NCBI GenBank assembly: GCA_035578175.1
Contig: JAQMRL010000001.1
Span: 186,011,283-186,075,282, forward strand
DNA: 64,000 nucleotides
DNA from: Catonia carolina
Taxonomy: Eukaryota > Arthropoda > Insecta > Hemiptera > Achilidae
Direction of reading: 5' to 3'
A program made the position numbers and the translations under genes. This document shows positions 21,571 to 33,824 of the stretch, one piece after another. Numbering within the stretch: position 1 is the first letter of the stretch; each line of letters starts with the position of its first letter. The notes under the pieces were generated by a model. That model did not search any database and was not told the DNA's origin. It was given only the letters and a program-made list of their open reading frames with translations.

Positions 21571-23180
21571 ATAGGCCCTACATTGTACAAGTCATCAGTC
21601 TTTTTATTCTTGTTAGTAAACATATGAACAATTATACTAATTTTATCTGTAATTTATACAGATAAATTTTATAAATGGCTCGTCAGTTAGACGTCAGGTT
21701 CCTGTAGTGAGTATTGTTCTTAAAATAAAGTGATGTATAATAAGCTACAAATATATTTGATGATTGTTCAGAGCTGCGCAGTTGTAGATTTAATAAAATA
21801 AAATGAAAAATATGTAGTCGTTTTTCTATTGATCAACTAATCAATTTTATGTCTAAATGGTGACAAAATTATTAACTTAAGTAAATCGTAAAATAAATAA
21901 CACAAAATCTAAATTTATTAGATTACAAAACTGTAATTTCTAATTAGTTTAGTCTATTAAAATAAATGCTTTGCTTTCTTATTGGCACAGTTTTATACTT
22001 GTAATAAAAAAGAACATGCAAGTTTGAAATGAATTGATGCATGAACACACCAATGAGATGAAATTTGTCTTTACTAATTAATAATTTCATTTTATGTGTT
22101 ACAAAAATATCAAAACACGTTTGGTTGAATTTTTGCAGTGAAAATAAAAAAAATGAACCAGTTAAATTCTAATGTAAATGGACAGATGGATATGCTTTAT
22201 ATTTTGTTTTTAATGAATACAAAACCTTACGTAGGCTACCAATTAAAACTTTTATCAATAAAAGCTACGATATATTCAGAAAATTCCCAGCATTTTGTCT
22301 CAAAGTAGGATTAAAATATGCGTAAACAGTAAATTTTTTGTTATTAAAAATCTTCCTTCCCCAAAAGATTTATTTATTTACAGAAAAGTATACCGTGAAA
22401 TTTGGTGAATGTTCATTTTTAACACAAAAAACGAAAAGGTTATCTTAATTAAACTTTAATGATGTTATACCAAAAAAAGAGCAAATGTTAAAGAACTGAT
22501 GAATATACTTGGCGGCTCACGATACAGAAAATGTATGAATTATATAAGCCACAATTAGTGTAAAAATGGTGTAAATTATTAAGAATTTTACAAAAGAGTT
22601 TACAAAAACCTAAGAAATCATCGAAACGGTATTTTTCAAAATATTACCTTTTTGATTTTTATAAAACGCCATGATTTTTATAAAACATGACGTTGGTGCT
22701 GTTAGAGTAGGTATCTGCTGTAACAGAATTCAGACGTTGCATAATAATCACCAACTTCGTCACCAGTTCTGTTATTAAAATTGTAACCATAGTGTAATAA
22801 TTTTATTTTGGAAGTAGTGAGACCAGATGAAGAAGAAAGAAGCAAAGGAGATTAAATGTATAGAAAGATATGTAAAGAGAAATGCAAAGAGGGTTTGTTA
22901 TTTCTTCTAGGTCTGTTCTATGCAGCGAAACTATTTAAAAAAAAGTTAATAAAAGGCCTAGGTATGCAAATGCGTTGATTTTCACCCTATAGCAAGCCAT
23001 ACCGTATGCAAGCCATAGTACGGTTATAGTTCAGGCGTTCTTACTTTACTCCTACTGTCAATAAACTAAAGCCAGCCACAACAGGGTGTACGCTAGGGTC
23101 TACGACTATAACTTTGTTATACTTTTTTTAGATGATTTATACTATTAGTAACTTGCACAAATAGAAAACTATAAATAGAA
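21571..23180. other. A+T-rich dpr intron
   Basis: No gene or recognised repeat. Confidence 0.45.
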
Positions 23181-23690
23181 ATGAAGAATCAAATTCTATA
23201 ACAGTAAATTCCTAATTGAAAATAAATTATAAAGCACGTAAAAACGATGCAAGACCATACGTCATAAATGAACTGTTACCATATTAAAACGATGACATAT
23301 TCTTTGTCAAAAATGTGGAGAGAGATTTATGGGTTTGGATTAGTTATCATTAAATTCATTTGTGAAATAACGCGTAACTATACTAATACTAGATAACAGA
23401 TCAGTAAAATTAAAATATGTCTTTTAAAATTGAAGAAAAATGAAGAATCAAATACTATAACAGTAAATTCCTAATTGAAAATAAATTATAAAGCACGTAA
23501 AAACGATGCAAGACCATACGTCATAAATGAACTGTTACCATATTAAAACGATGACATATTCTTTGTCAAAAATGTGGAGAGAGATTTATGGGTTTGGATT
23601 AGTTATCATTAAATTCATTTGTGAAATAACGCGTAACTATACTAATACTAGATAACAGATCAGTAAAATTAAAATATGTCTTTTAAAATT
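23181..23690. repeat. Near-perfect tandem duplication, 251-bp units
   Basis: 23181-23431 and 23440-23690 are almost identical from ATGAAGAATC to CTTTTAAAATT, with an 8-bp spacer (GAAGAAAA). The only difference I see is at AAATTCTA versus AAATACTA. The unit has no coding potential and resembles no repeat elsewhere in the window. Confidence 0.95.
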
Positions 23691-25080
23691 CTCTTGTTTC
23701 GTCATACAGATCAGAGGTAATACGTACATATAATAACTTGTAACCATGTATATTTATGAAATAGAATGAAAATAAAGTATACCGTTTTTATAATTTTTGT
23801 AAGAAATAAATTTACTCCACACAAGCTGGATGCCATAATTTGTAAGAATCCCCACAAAGGAGATGCCAAAATTTGTAGGAGTAATAATATTTAATTAAGA
23901 TAATGTATTTATTATGAATATTTAAATTATTATAATCCAAAGGTTTGAAAATTATTTGTCCGGTAGTGAGTTGTGTCATGCAGAAAGTTGACTCCAGGAT
24001 AAATGGCGGATAACAAACTCATTTATACAGATAAATAACTTTAATGATGATTTAAATTGAATGTTATGAAATTATTAATATTGATAATACACTTTTTTAA
24101 TTATTTAAAAATGAAATACATTATAAAATTAAGACTTACGTGTGTCCGGACTCAACTGATACACATTTATAAACTTGTTAAAAAAAATAATAAATACATT
24201 TACTTTACAATTAATTAAAAAACAAATATTATAACAATTTACTCATCTATTACATTATTAACTGACTCTATTTTTATAAAGATATACATAAGACAATGCA
24301 TCTTAATTCACATGTTATAATTATAACTAAATCTGTTACAAAAAATACATCTGTACGATTCTGAAGATGAAAGCAGAGTGTCGCGTCGCCTTCCAGGCAT
24401 CATCACCCTAAAATCCCTCTCTCATTAACCTTCAATTGGCCTGACCAATCAGCGATCTCCAAATATGTCCCACTACTTATTAATTTAAGATTTTAAATTT
24501 AACGGTCGTGTTTTTCTGGAAGAATCTACTCCCACTTACCACCAAAGTTCGTTATTTGTTGTTGAAGGAAAAAAAATACGTTAAACCATTATTAATAATT
24601 AACGACTTGCGTCCTGTTATTGTTTTGTTATACACAAATTTATTGCATCCTGTTATTTAACTTAACTTAATGTATTACATACTAAATATTGTGTTTATTT
24701 TAAAATGAGTTTGTCACCGATTAATCTTACACTTAATGATATTTTCAACTTATAAATTAATATTAAAACCTAAAATCCATTTATTTAATAAATAAAATAA
24801 AATATGATAAAAATAAAATAAATTTAATTGAAAAGGCATACTACATTTTATTGTTCAGTACTTAAAACTTCAGTTATGATATGATTGAACAGTTTTATTT
24901 TATAAAAATACTAAAATACTTGTAAAAGTATTGTAGTTACTTTTTAATCAGCATGTACACATTTTTAAGTGATGCGCATGCTCAGTGATGTCATTATTTG
25001 TTGACAGTAGGAGCAAACTAAGGAAGGCTAGACTTCATATAGTTGTAGTTGTAGCAAAGGCTTTTACACAACTAACCTAT
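23691..25080. other. A+T-rich dpr intron
   Basis: Contains a short imperfect direct repeat GATGCCANAATTTGTA at 23830-23877. Otherwise nothing. Confidence 0.45.
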
Positions 25081-25441
25081 ACCACGGCTACACAGGACGT
25101 TAAATAACGCGAAGATTCTTGCGTGTACCGTAACATACCGGCTGCATGATCAAATTTTAATTCAGTTTTCTTCAGTGCCTCGTAGTGTAAACGCTTGACG
25201 GGCAAATGAGTAATGAGCGTTATTTAACAATCATCTAGCTAGTACATCGCGTCATTTATCGAAAGAAAAAATGGGCCGCAGTCTATCCGTCTGCGTTCTC
25301 AAGGTTATCACCTAGAGCACGCGCTCTTGGGGCGATATATTCAGTATCGTCTAGCCAGTCCCATTTTTAAACTATTGTGTCCATATTTCTACTGTCATTT
25401 ATCGAACAAAGTAGCGTCAAATAACGCCGTCTAGCCGTAGC
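25081..25441. mobile_element. MITE with CYACGGCTA-type terminal inverted repeats
   Basis: The left end CCACGGCTACACAGGACGTT is mirrored by the right end, whose inverse reads CTACGGCTAGACGGCGTTAT. Both arms then contain a TTA(A/T)(A/T)TAACGC-like block. The element is about 360 bp and non-coding. The target-site duplication is unclear, so I do not assign a superfamily. Confidence 0.65.
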
Positions 25442-26440
25442 TTAAGAGCTCATTTGACTTCCTTTGTGCACCGCTTGGTGAATCACTACATCTATGTGAG
25501 TGATTATCACATGGGATAGCTCTATTTAAAAGGCATATCATAATGCTTGCTAAAGTGACTTTAGCTTAACGAAGGTGTGGACAGATTACTCCACTCAATA
25601 TTATAGTTACGGTTTAGATCTCTCCTCTTCAATTCAATAGAGTAGCTGCTCCACTTATCCTAGATCACCAAGTGGAGGGAGTTTCTCTCGAAATCTGGAC
25701 ATCTTCGACATTTTCTGGTAGAGGTGGGATTTTATAGAAGTCACAAAGTATATTGAGAGAAATAGATCAAATTAAGGAAATATAATGAATTTAATTCAGA
25801 CTGACTACAGACTTCAAGGGTTTACTCAAAATTGAAAAGCAGAAATGGCCTTAAAAAACAAAGATATTTGTGAATTAAGTACCGGTTAGAAAAAACACTC
25901 CGTACCTTAAACATATATCCTGCGAATTAATCATGTAAATAGAGACATGTGTCATAGGTACTAACCAGATTTCACAAATCTGACGATAAATTTTAAATGT
26001 CGAACATTCGTCTTTTAATAAATGCTCTTCTTATTTCACAACTGGAAAACCGATCGTTTGTTTTAAACATAAATACCAGCAAGCGATATCTTTAAATGTG
26101 AACTTATACAAATAATAAGGCTAGCCAACTTCGACCTTGATTAGACGTAAGTAACGACGCATCAGGACTGTCGATCATAATACTGATAGTGGTACTATGA
26201 GATAAGCGGGATATATGCGCCGTCATCCAAACATAAAATCAAGTATTGTTACTTGATTTTTGGATAAGATTTCTATCTTATGCAAATCTCTAAAATTCTA
26301 GACAATGATGAAAATCAAAAGAGAACTTATATTTTTCATAAGAGATTAAAAAATGTAGCGTACTTAACTTAATTTTGTACTTTCCCGATTATGAAAATTG
26401 TAGTATTAGTGATATAAGATGATTCATGCTATACTGCTAA
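25442..26440. other. A+T-rich dpr intron
   Basis: The phrase AAAATTGAAAAGCAGAAATGGCC occurs at about 25829 and again at about 26850 in the next gap, a short unexplained repeat. No coding signal. Confidence 0.4.
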
Positions 26441-26605
26441 TTAGAACTCACGCATTTCTACTAAGCGAAAAGTTCCGAATTTTGATTCCCAGCTAGGATG
26501 TGAATTTTAATACAAGTAAAACCCACTGTTTCAGTTTCATAACCCAATGTACTCGTTAATGACCAATCGGTTGATGCGACCTTAAATAATCTAAAAAAGA
26601 GCTTT
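26441..26605 (+). mobile_element. tRNA-derived SINE, family B, eroded
   Basis: The plus strand has B-box-like TTTTGATTCCCAGC, the body GTAAAACCCACTGTTTCAGT and the tail CGGTTGATGCGACCTTAAAT. It follows the order of the copies at 13783 and 15728, inverted. Confidence 0.7.
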
Positions 26606-27361
26606 AGCATACTATGTATATTTTAAGACAAACTTATTTCTTTTAGAAAATAATCAATTTCTTATTTGCATAAAATATTTCGTAATATTCCTACAGTCCT
26701 AATAATTTTTTTATAAAACAACTATTGAAACTAAACGTTTAGATTTATTCGTTAACGTCTCACGAAGACGTTTACAAAATTTTGCTGAAATTATTAACAA
26801 AACATAAAATTTAATTCAACTAATGCAACTCAAAATTACCTCAAAATTACTCAAAATTGAAAAGCAGAAATGGCCACATAGCACATGACACGGTGCACTG
26901 GTTTCATTCCAAAGCATTCAAAAGTTGTTTCTTCCTAAAATGTAATATTTCGGAAAATATTTAGAAATCGAAATAGTAATGACATCTATAACTTTTCGGC
27001 GTATTTTAGAAGGGTAAATTCTTTTACAATTCTTGCATCAAAACATTTATTCTATATATGCAGAGTATATGTGGGGGAATACAAAAACAAAAGAAACAAT
27101 TAAAGCCACATCAAATAGTATACAAAGTGGGTTAAGAAACAGTTAAATTTTGTTACAAGGACAAAGAATTTGTTTAATCTTTCGTTTTAAAATTGAACAC
27201 ATTCAATTCAGTGCTTTTCTGTTTTCAGAGTGGCTTAAAATAGATTTCTTTGTTAAAACTTGTAAAGCTTTCACAGTGAAACAATAAGTAAATAGTGGAA
27301 TGGGGTGAAGATTTTACTGAATTACTGAAAGCCTTTAAATATTTTAGTCGATCATTCATCA
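26606..27361. other. A+T-rich dpr intron
   Basis: Nothing beyond the short repeat noted for 25829. Confidence 0.45.
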
Positions 27362-27370
27362 CTACGACGG

Positions 27371-27550
27371 TGGATGATGCCGGCTGCATTGGCGTAGTCG
27401 GTAATGTGCTCACCTCTCATCATGCGGTCTTGGGTTTGAATCCCATTCAGACACGGCATATTTTCATACGTTACATAAAATAATTTCATTCTTTCACCAT
27501 CTACATTAGCATTAATTGCCGAACAGTCCGACGTTAAACCAAAAAAAAAG
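27371..27550 (+). mobile_element. tRNA-derived SINE, family A, with target-site duplication
   Basis: The head GCCGGCTGCATTGGCGTAGT and the B box GGGTTTGAATCCCATTCAG come first. A body and the tail CAGTCCGACGTTAAACC then end in a run of A (27541-27549). CTACGACGG occurs on both sides (27362-27370 and 27551-27559). The head matches the minus-strand copy at 42901-43095. Confidence 0.88.
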
Positions 27551-27559
27551 CTACGACGG

Positions 27560-28374
27560 ATTTTAGTTCCCTAGCGCACATGGTTAAAGAATGTTTTTAA
27601 TACATTTCTGATACAAGTGTACTTCACGAATGATCTTACCACTACTATATATTTGTATTTAAATTTATATTTTATTTTTCTTCAAATTACCAAAAAATTG
27701 GTACCAGAAAATGTATATTTTGATTTAGATTTTCTAAAACGACCTTTTTGAAAATAAAAAACTTCATTAAAGTCAACCCGTGTTTCTTGGTTTCTATTCA
27801 TCCTTTGCTTTTTCCTTCATTTGATTTCATGTGTTATTATTGGTACAATAATAATGGTTATGACGCGTAATGGTTATATGAAATCGACAGCCAGAGCCCA
27901 AGTCTCGCTTCTGCTGGTTGCCTATAATACTGGATTAATTAATGTGTTTTACTAAATTATGTACTGTTAAATTGAGAAAAATGTGTATAATTAAATAAAA
28001 TTAATGATTATAAAAATATTTTAATCTACATTCTAGAGTATAGTAAATTCATATTATTCTTCACTAGTTATTTTACTTTAAACAAACACATACCGCAAGT
28101 ACAAAGGTAAAATATTTAACCCGTCGATTAATTCAAAATGTTAAAAAACTATTTTAAACTTTTATATTGAAAACTTAAAACTGTGTTTAAAACATAAAAA
28201 TCGCGATAAAATATTTATTTAAAATATTTCATTTATTTAGTTACATTTTATTATAACAGTTTGGAATGTTTAGAATTCTTTTCATATTAGTCTCAAGCTA
28301 AATATGACTTAATTCTAGTATCACAGTTGCGGAAGAAAGCTAGTGCAGTTTAGACAGTAAACTAAAGACACTTA
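27560..28374. other. A+T-rich dpr intron
   Basis: Nothing recognised. Confidence 0.45.
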
Positions 28375-29406
28375 GTCCAGGCTGTGAGCTCGCTCCCGTT
28401 AGCAAAATTATTCGGACTCGGTTTCTTTGCACTATCTTATTCAAAATTGGTCCCTTATAACCAATCCGCAAGAAACCACGGGCCACCGTGGTCGAGAAAT
28501 TTTTTAAACAATTTTTTTTAAACAAATTGCAAAAATTGGTTTTTTGGCCGCGGACAAAATTTTTTCAGGTTTTTTGGATCATTCTGAACAATAAAAGTCC
28601 TTAGTAACTTTTCTCTATAGTTAATAGTTTTCGAGTTATAAGCAATTTAAATTTTGAAAAACGTAAAATCAACCATTTTCAGTCCTCTATATCTCAGTTA
28701 AAAAACATTATTTTTTAAGTTAGAAAGTGCTTAAAGTAAAGTTTAAATATCCTTATACAAGATTCTGATGTCTTTTTTGAAATTATTTTATTGCAAAACC
28801 TTTGTTTTAAACAGTTAACAATGCGCGTGCGGCGCGTACCGCGACCACGCGCTGCATGTTGCGTCTCTCTCGCACTAACGCTGTGTATACGTACCCGATG
28901 GATTTTTCGCCGACGCTTGAAGTTATACCTAATTAATTGTTGTACGCGCCGCACGCGCATTGTTAACTGTTTAAAACAAAGGTTTTGCAATAAAATAATT
29001 TCAAAAAAGACATCAGAATCTTGTATAAGGATATTTAAACTTTACTTTAAGCACTTTCTAACTTAAAAAATAATGTTTTTTAACTGAGATATAGAGGATT
29101 GAAAATGGTTGATTTTACGTTTTTCAAATTTTAAATTGCTTATAACTCGAAAACTATTAACTATAGAGAAAAGTTACTAAGGACTTTTATTGTTCAGAAT
29201 GATCCAAAAAACCTAAAAAAATTTTGTCCGCGGCCAAAAAACCAATTTTTGCAATTTGTTTAAAAAAAATTGTTTAAAAAATTTCTCGACCACGGTGGCC
29301 CGTGGTTTCTTGCGGATTGGTTATAAGGGACCAATTTTGAATAAGATAGTGCAAAGAAACCGAGTCCGAATAATTTTGCTAACGGGAGCGAGCTCACAGC
29401 CTGGAC
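28375..29406. mobile_element. Foldback element: 465-bp inverted arms around a 102-bp loop
   Basis: The left arm 28375-28839 begins GTCCAGGCTGTGAGCTCG and is the reverse complement of the right arm 28942-29406, which ends CGAGCTCACAGCCTGGAC. I counted only about three mismatches by eye. Both arms have the same length, and TA flanks each end (28373-28374 and 29407-29408). The loop 28840-28941 is less A+T-rich and carries no gene. Open frames on both strands mirror each other because of the symmetry and are not genes. It has no transposase, so it is a non-autonomous hairpin element or an inverted duplication of an element half. Confidence 0.93.
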
Positions 29407-29408
29407 TA

Positions 29409-31205
29409 ACTTTATTTTTATACGTTGGCAATGATGTCGAGCGTGATGCAGATTCTGCCTTCTTAGGCGTAATTTGCTACAGAAAGTATAATTGTTCTTG
29501 GACAATCGAGAAATAACTGAAGTATTCTGACAATGTGCAGACCTGAAATGATCCATCGTTTTTAGCATAAAAGTGTACAGACTGATTTATTTTGTTAAAA
29601 TCCCATGCAAAATACTTAGTCATGTAGTTCAACGTTCCTCGTCTGTCACTGACGTAAATTTCGTACTTATTGGACAGATTTTAAAATTTTTAGTACCTAG
29701 ACTTATATAATTCAAACCTTTGGTATACTTTGGAAACCTTTATTTTGACATTATAAAAACATTGCATTACGATAAGGCTAAAGAAGAGGGATTCAAATTT
29801 CTTATGTGATGCAAAATGCTGAAAATCTTAATACTTATTTCGCTGATATACATTTTGTTCCGCTTTTCAAAACGGTAGCATGCCATTTAATATTGATGCG
29901 AGTTTTAGACGGATACGCTGAAGAATTTTCAACAAAAAACACATAGTAAATATATTTGAAAATATGAATATATTTTGTAGATAGCATTATTTACCAGAAC
30001 ATGCCTATTCGAATTTTATTTGAGAACAGAAATTTTATGTACGATTTTTCGGCGTGGACAGATTAAAAAATATTTTACATTTATCAAATTATTACATTTT
30101 TGAAATAAAATGTCTACGGATGTAGATTAAGTTCTAAAAATACATATTCAAAATACATTATGTATTGTATTATATTATTAACGTAGTGTTCTACAACACA
30201 GGTAAGTTTCGTTATTTCAACAGTTCCACTTTGTTGCTTATTATTTATAATGATCTAGTGTTTGAGACAAATTATTTCCCAATAGATTTTCCTCTTTATT
30301 CTGTAAAGTTAGAGCAAAATTTATATCGATAAAGTTTATAATGTAATAATAAAAAAATAATTCTAATAAACAGTGAAATTTATACAAAAGTCTGTAAGTA
30401 CTGAATTGATATAAAATATTTGAACGTTTTGCTGACTATAATTTTACAGAAAATAATCGAAGATAATTTAGGTGGAGTTCTTAAACTTAATATCTTTCCA
30501 ACTACTGTCCAGACCATTTGTTTCTCAAATTGTTCTGTGGCTTATATCAGTCAGGTCAAATAAATTACTTAGCTCTATGGTGTATTCATGATCACAGCTG
30601 AACCGTGTTGCTGTTTAAATAATTCGCTGTATTACAACAATGTGTAGAAAATCATTATATGCGTTCATACAAACGCAAGAGGAAAAAGGATTCATTCACT
30701 CATACATAATTTTTTTTTCTCATACGCTAGAGAGGTGAAATTAGCATTTACTTTCGTGCAAATAATCCTCAATGAGAACTAAGCAAAACTAGGCTTCGGA
30801 TAGGTCTTTATCACGAGGTGAAAGCTTCTGAAAATCAATTCTTTGGAATTTATCAAATATCTGTTTATCAGTTAGTAAAAATTTGAAATTTTCCATCATT
30901 ATCCGGTACCAAGTACCGTTGAAGACTAAGCTGTATTTGGAGTTGAAAATCCTAATCGTTGGGACGCAGCACTGCACTTTTTGGAGGTCTTAAATTCCCT
31001 AATGTATAACTTTTGAACTACTCAAACAAATTAATAAAATACCAAGATTATCTGCATGAATAAACAGCTGAACTTGAATAATCTATTATTATGAACCTGA
31101 ACAGACACTAATATGCAATTTGTACGTAAATCAACAATGAACGTTGAGGAGCAAGACGTAAATATTTTAGTGTTTTAATAAAATAACTTAAAGTAATTTT
31201 ATTAC
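29409..31205. other. A+T-rich dpr intron
   Basis: The 62-codon minus-strand frame at 30789-30977 has no recognised domain and no splice-site context. Otherwise nothing. Confidence 0.45.
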
Positions 31206-31345
31206 CGCTCTATCTCCAAGGTTTCTGACTCTGCAATTTAAGTAGGCTGTTTGGCCTACTGTAGAAGTAACTTCTCGTCTAGTGCTATTATCAAAATACG
31301 GTTGACCAAACGCATGATCCCAGTAATTAATCCCGTGATCCAGAC
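31206..31345 (-). CDS. dpr: dpr-family exon: N-terminal half of first Ig domain
   Basis: The minus strand reads acceptor TTTGTTTGCAG, then 140 nt, then donor GCG|GTAATA. It encodes a linker (LDHGINYWDHAFGQPYFDN) followed by the start of an Ig V-type domain, REVTSTVGQTAYLNCRVRN and LGDRA, with the first Ig1 cysteine in LNC. Dpr proteins are two-Ig-domain cell-surface proteins whose N-terminal Ig binds DIP partners in neuronal recognition; that is family knowledge. The exon enters with two bases of a split codon (phase 1) and ends in phase 0, so it joins in frame to the next exon at 17805. The wording QPYFDN and RNLGDRA resembles Dpr4 and Dpr5 as I recall them, so the paralogue is tentative. 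No signal-peptide exon was found further upstream (above 31345). Confidence 0.9.
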
Positions 31346-31727
31346 CTGCAAACAAAAAATAAAAACAAACAAATCAGACATTTAAAGCAGATTTTATAAT
31401 ACAAATTATTTTTAATACTGATACTGTGTTTTCAGTTCAGTTGGCAACTCAGTTCTTGATGCAGAGCTACAAAATGGTTACTTTCAGTACTATTAAAATT
31501 TGTTTGAAAAGAATGGACAGATATGACTCATAATTTTATTAAATATGCAAATAATCGTTAAAATTTTTTTATGTAGATGTTAACATAAACGCAAGAAAAC
31601 ATTTATTGTAGTGAATCGCAGAAAGACTTTTTGGTTTTGACCGAAAGTGTTTTTGCTGAGGTTCAATTAGATTTGATACGTGCTGAATAATTATTTTAAT
31701 CATTTTTTCATTCTGTAGTTTCATTCT
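31346..31727. other. Upstream of the first recognised dpr exon
   Basis: Should be 5' dpr intron. A branch and polypyrimidine-like tract lies just above 31347 (minus strand TTTTTATTTTTTGTTTGCAG). No further exon seen. Confidence 0.5.
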
Positions 31728-31846
31728 GACAAATTTCGTTTTATTTAAAGTTATTTTATTAAAATATATTAAAAAATACCTTTTCATTAAAATACGTTGT
31801 TAATATACTGCACTACATTCCAAACTGGAATCCTACCAGAGAATTG
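31728..31846. repeat. Short form of a repeat shared with 41334-42104
   Basis: 31728-31824 (97 bp, from GACAAATTTCG to ACATTCCAAA) is identical to 41334-41430. After two bases, 31827-31846 (GGAATCCTACCAGAGAATTG) is identical to 42085-42104. Here the two blocks are adjacent; in the other copy 654 bp separate them. Confidence 0.92.
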
Positions 31847-33690
31847 TGCTTTTCAGAGGGCCCGGCATGCTGATAATTCTGTGATGTTAGTGTTTTTACA
31901 AATAAAATATTTTGGTGATGGATATTAATAAAATCACAATAATTTTCTGAAAGTTCTATTTCTTGATTATTAGAATAAATAGTAGGTATAGAGGACGTAT
32001 AAATGTTCTCTTACCTTCCCAAAGGTTCCCAAAGGTTCTTTCAAAAAAAAAGTTTTACAATTACCAAGTGTAAATCAGTTATATCAACAAGAAAATCTTG
32101 AATATATTTCTTGTTAGAGAAAAGGTATTTGTTCCGGTTGTAGGTCCAAAAGAAAAGGTTCTTCTGTGTTAAAATAAACAAAAAAAAATTATGGTCGCAA
32201 TGAAGTTTTTTTTTAGCAATTACAAATGAAAATATTAGTCTAACGTAATTACAATTTAATTGAAGTCTACTGAATTCAATTTAACAATATAAAATTTAAA
32301 AAAACAGCATTATCTTTGTTTCTCTAATTATTTGAAACAATTAGAATGTGTAAATTTAATTATGATGCTAATTAATTTTGAAGAATAAAATATAAAATTA
32401 TTTGTTCAGTGATGTTTTGTGTAATGAACAATAAACAATTATTCCAGAATGAAGTAGTTGAATAAATGTACCACGTTATGAGACGACGTAACAAAACTGC
32501 TACAAAAAAGAAAGACCATAAGTTAGAACTACAATATCGCTACAATGAAACAATAAAAGCTGGAAATAGAATAATAATCAGAACCAGCTTTTAAATGTAA
32601 ATGATTCGGAACAGAAAACATGACGTCAACGAATGTAGAATCAACGGGTTTCTTTCACTGTTTCCTGGGGAGTCAAAAAGAAACTGCAAAAAAAAAATTA
32701 AAATAGCAATAATGGTTACATTATCGAAAAAGTGAATAAGAAACGGAAGAAAGTAAAAGCAGTTTAAAGAATGAATATACAAATGAGATGGATGGATCAT
32801 GAATGTAAAAGGGAAACAGAATGAAATTTGAACAAAAAGAAAACTACTTTCTAAAAAAAAGTTTCATATGCAGCCGTAATATCAGTGTCGTGATGTGAGG
32901 CAGTAATGTGATTTCGTGTCTGACAGCGCTTCACTTTGCAATGTAACTTCCTTAATATGTCGTCACGTGACAAGAAATCAAGGCATCCCAAGGCTACCCC
33001 ACTACTTGTAATGAGGTGAACTAAGAACCATTATTGTTTAACTCACCTCTAAAATGCGGTTACACTGCACCGCATTATCAATTTACTCTAATTTTCAGGA
33101 AAGTTACTTATCTGTGAATAATTGCTTAATTGTTCGTGGGCAAAAACTATCGTGCAATAAATTTTAGCTCGTAGATCGGGAAACTTTTTTAGGTTAAAAG
33201 AAAATTAAGTTATTCAAATACATTAGTATGTCAAATTATAAAAATTAAAATTTGAATATAACTAAAACTTAACAGAAGAGAAAACGCTTTCTTCAGTTGT
33301 CTGTCTGAAATATAACCTAATTGGTTTATTGGTCATAATTTTCTATACATTAATTAGTTAAAACTACAGTCAAAACATAACTATAATTTAATCGTTAGGT
33401 AAGCGTTTCTGGAATTTAAAAAAAGATGTCTTACTTTCCACAATATTTGTTTTTTAGAACTATGAGATACTGCTTATCAGGTATACTCGTATGTAGAACT
33501 GTATATTCAACCAGCATTTAGGTTCCACGTTCTAGTATTAGAATAGTTTCATCTTTTTTTCACATTAAGTCAAACAAACTACTAGTACTTAACAATGGTA
33601 ATTTCAATTTGCACTCAGGCATCGGAACTATCCATTTTTACTTTCTCTTGCCAATATGAATATATAGAAAAAAAGTACTATTGTTTTCAT
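31847..33690. other. A+T-rich stretch
   Basis: A fragment GGGCCCGGCATGCTGATAA at about 31858-31876 matches part of the 4490-4893 repeat. No coding signal elsewhere. Confidence 0.45.
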
Positions 33691-33767
33691 GTCGATTTTT
33701 CAAAATCGACTTTTCACCGGATTCACACGTTTTAAGACCCCTGAACCCAAAATATATGTTTTAGCGG

Positions 33768-33824
<57 letters not shown>

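Noticed and set aside
28340..29568. Mirror-image open frames on both strands (91 and 61-86 codons)
   Set aside because: A consequence of the 465-bp inverted repeat; the translations resemble no protein family.
30789..30977. 62-codon minus-strand frame as an extra dpr exon
   Set aside because: It lacks Ig wording and would fall inside the intron between two exons that already join in phase.
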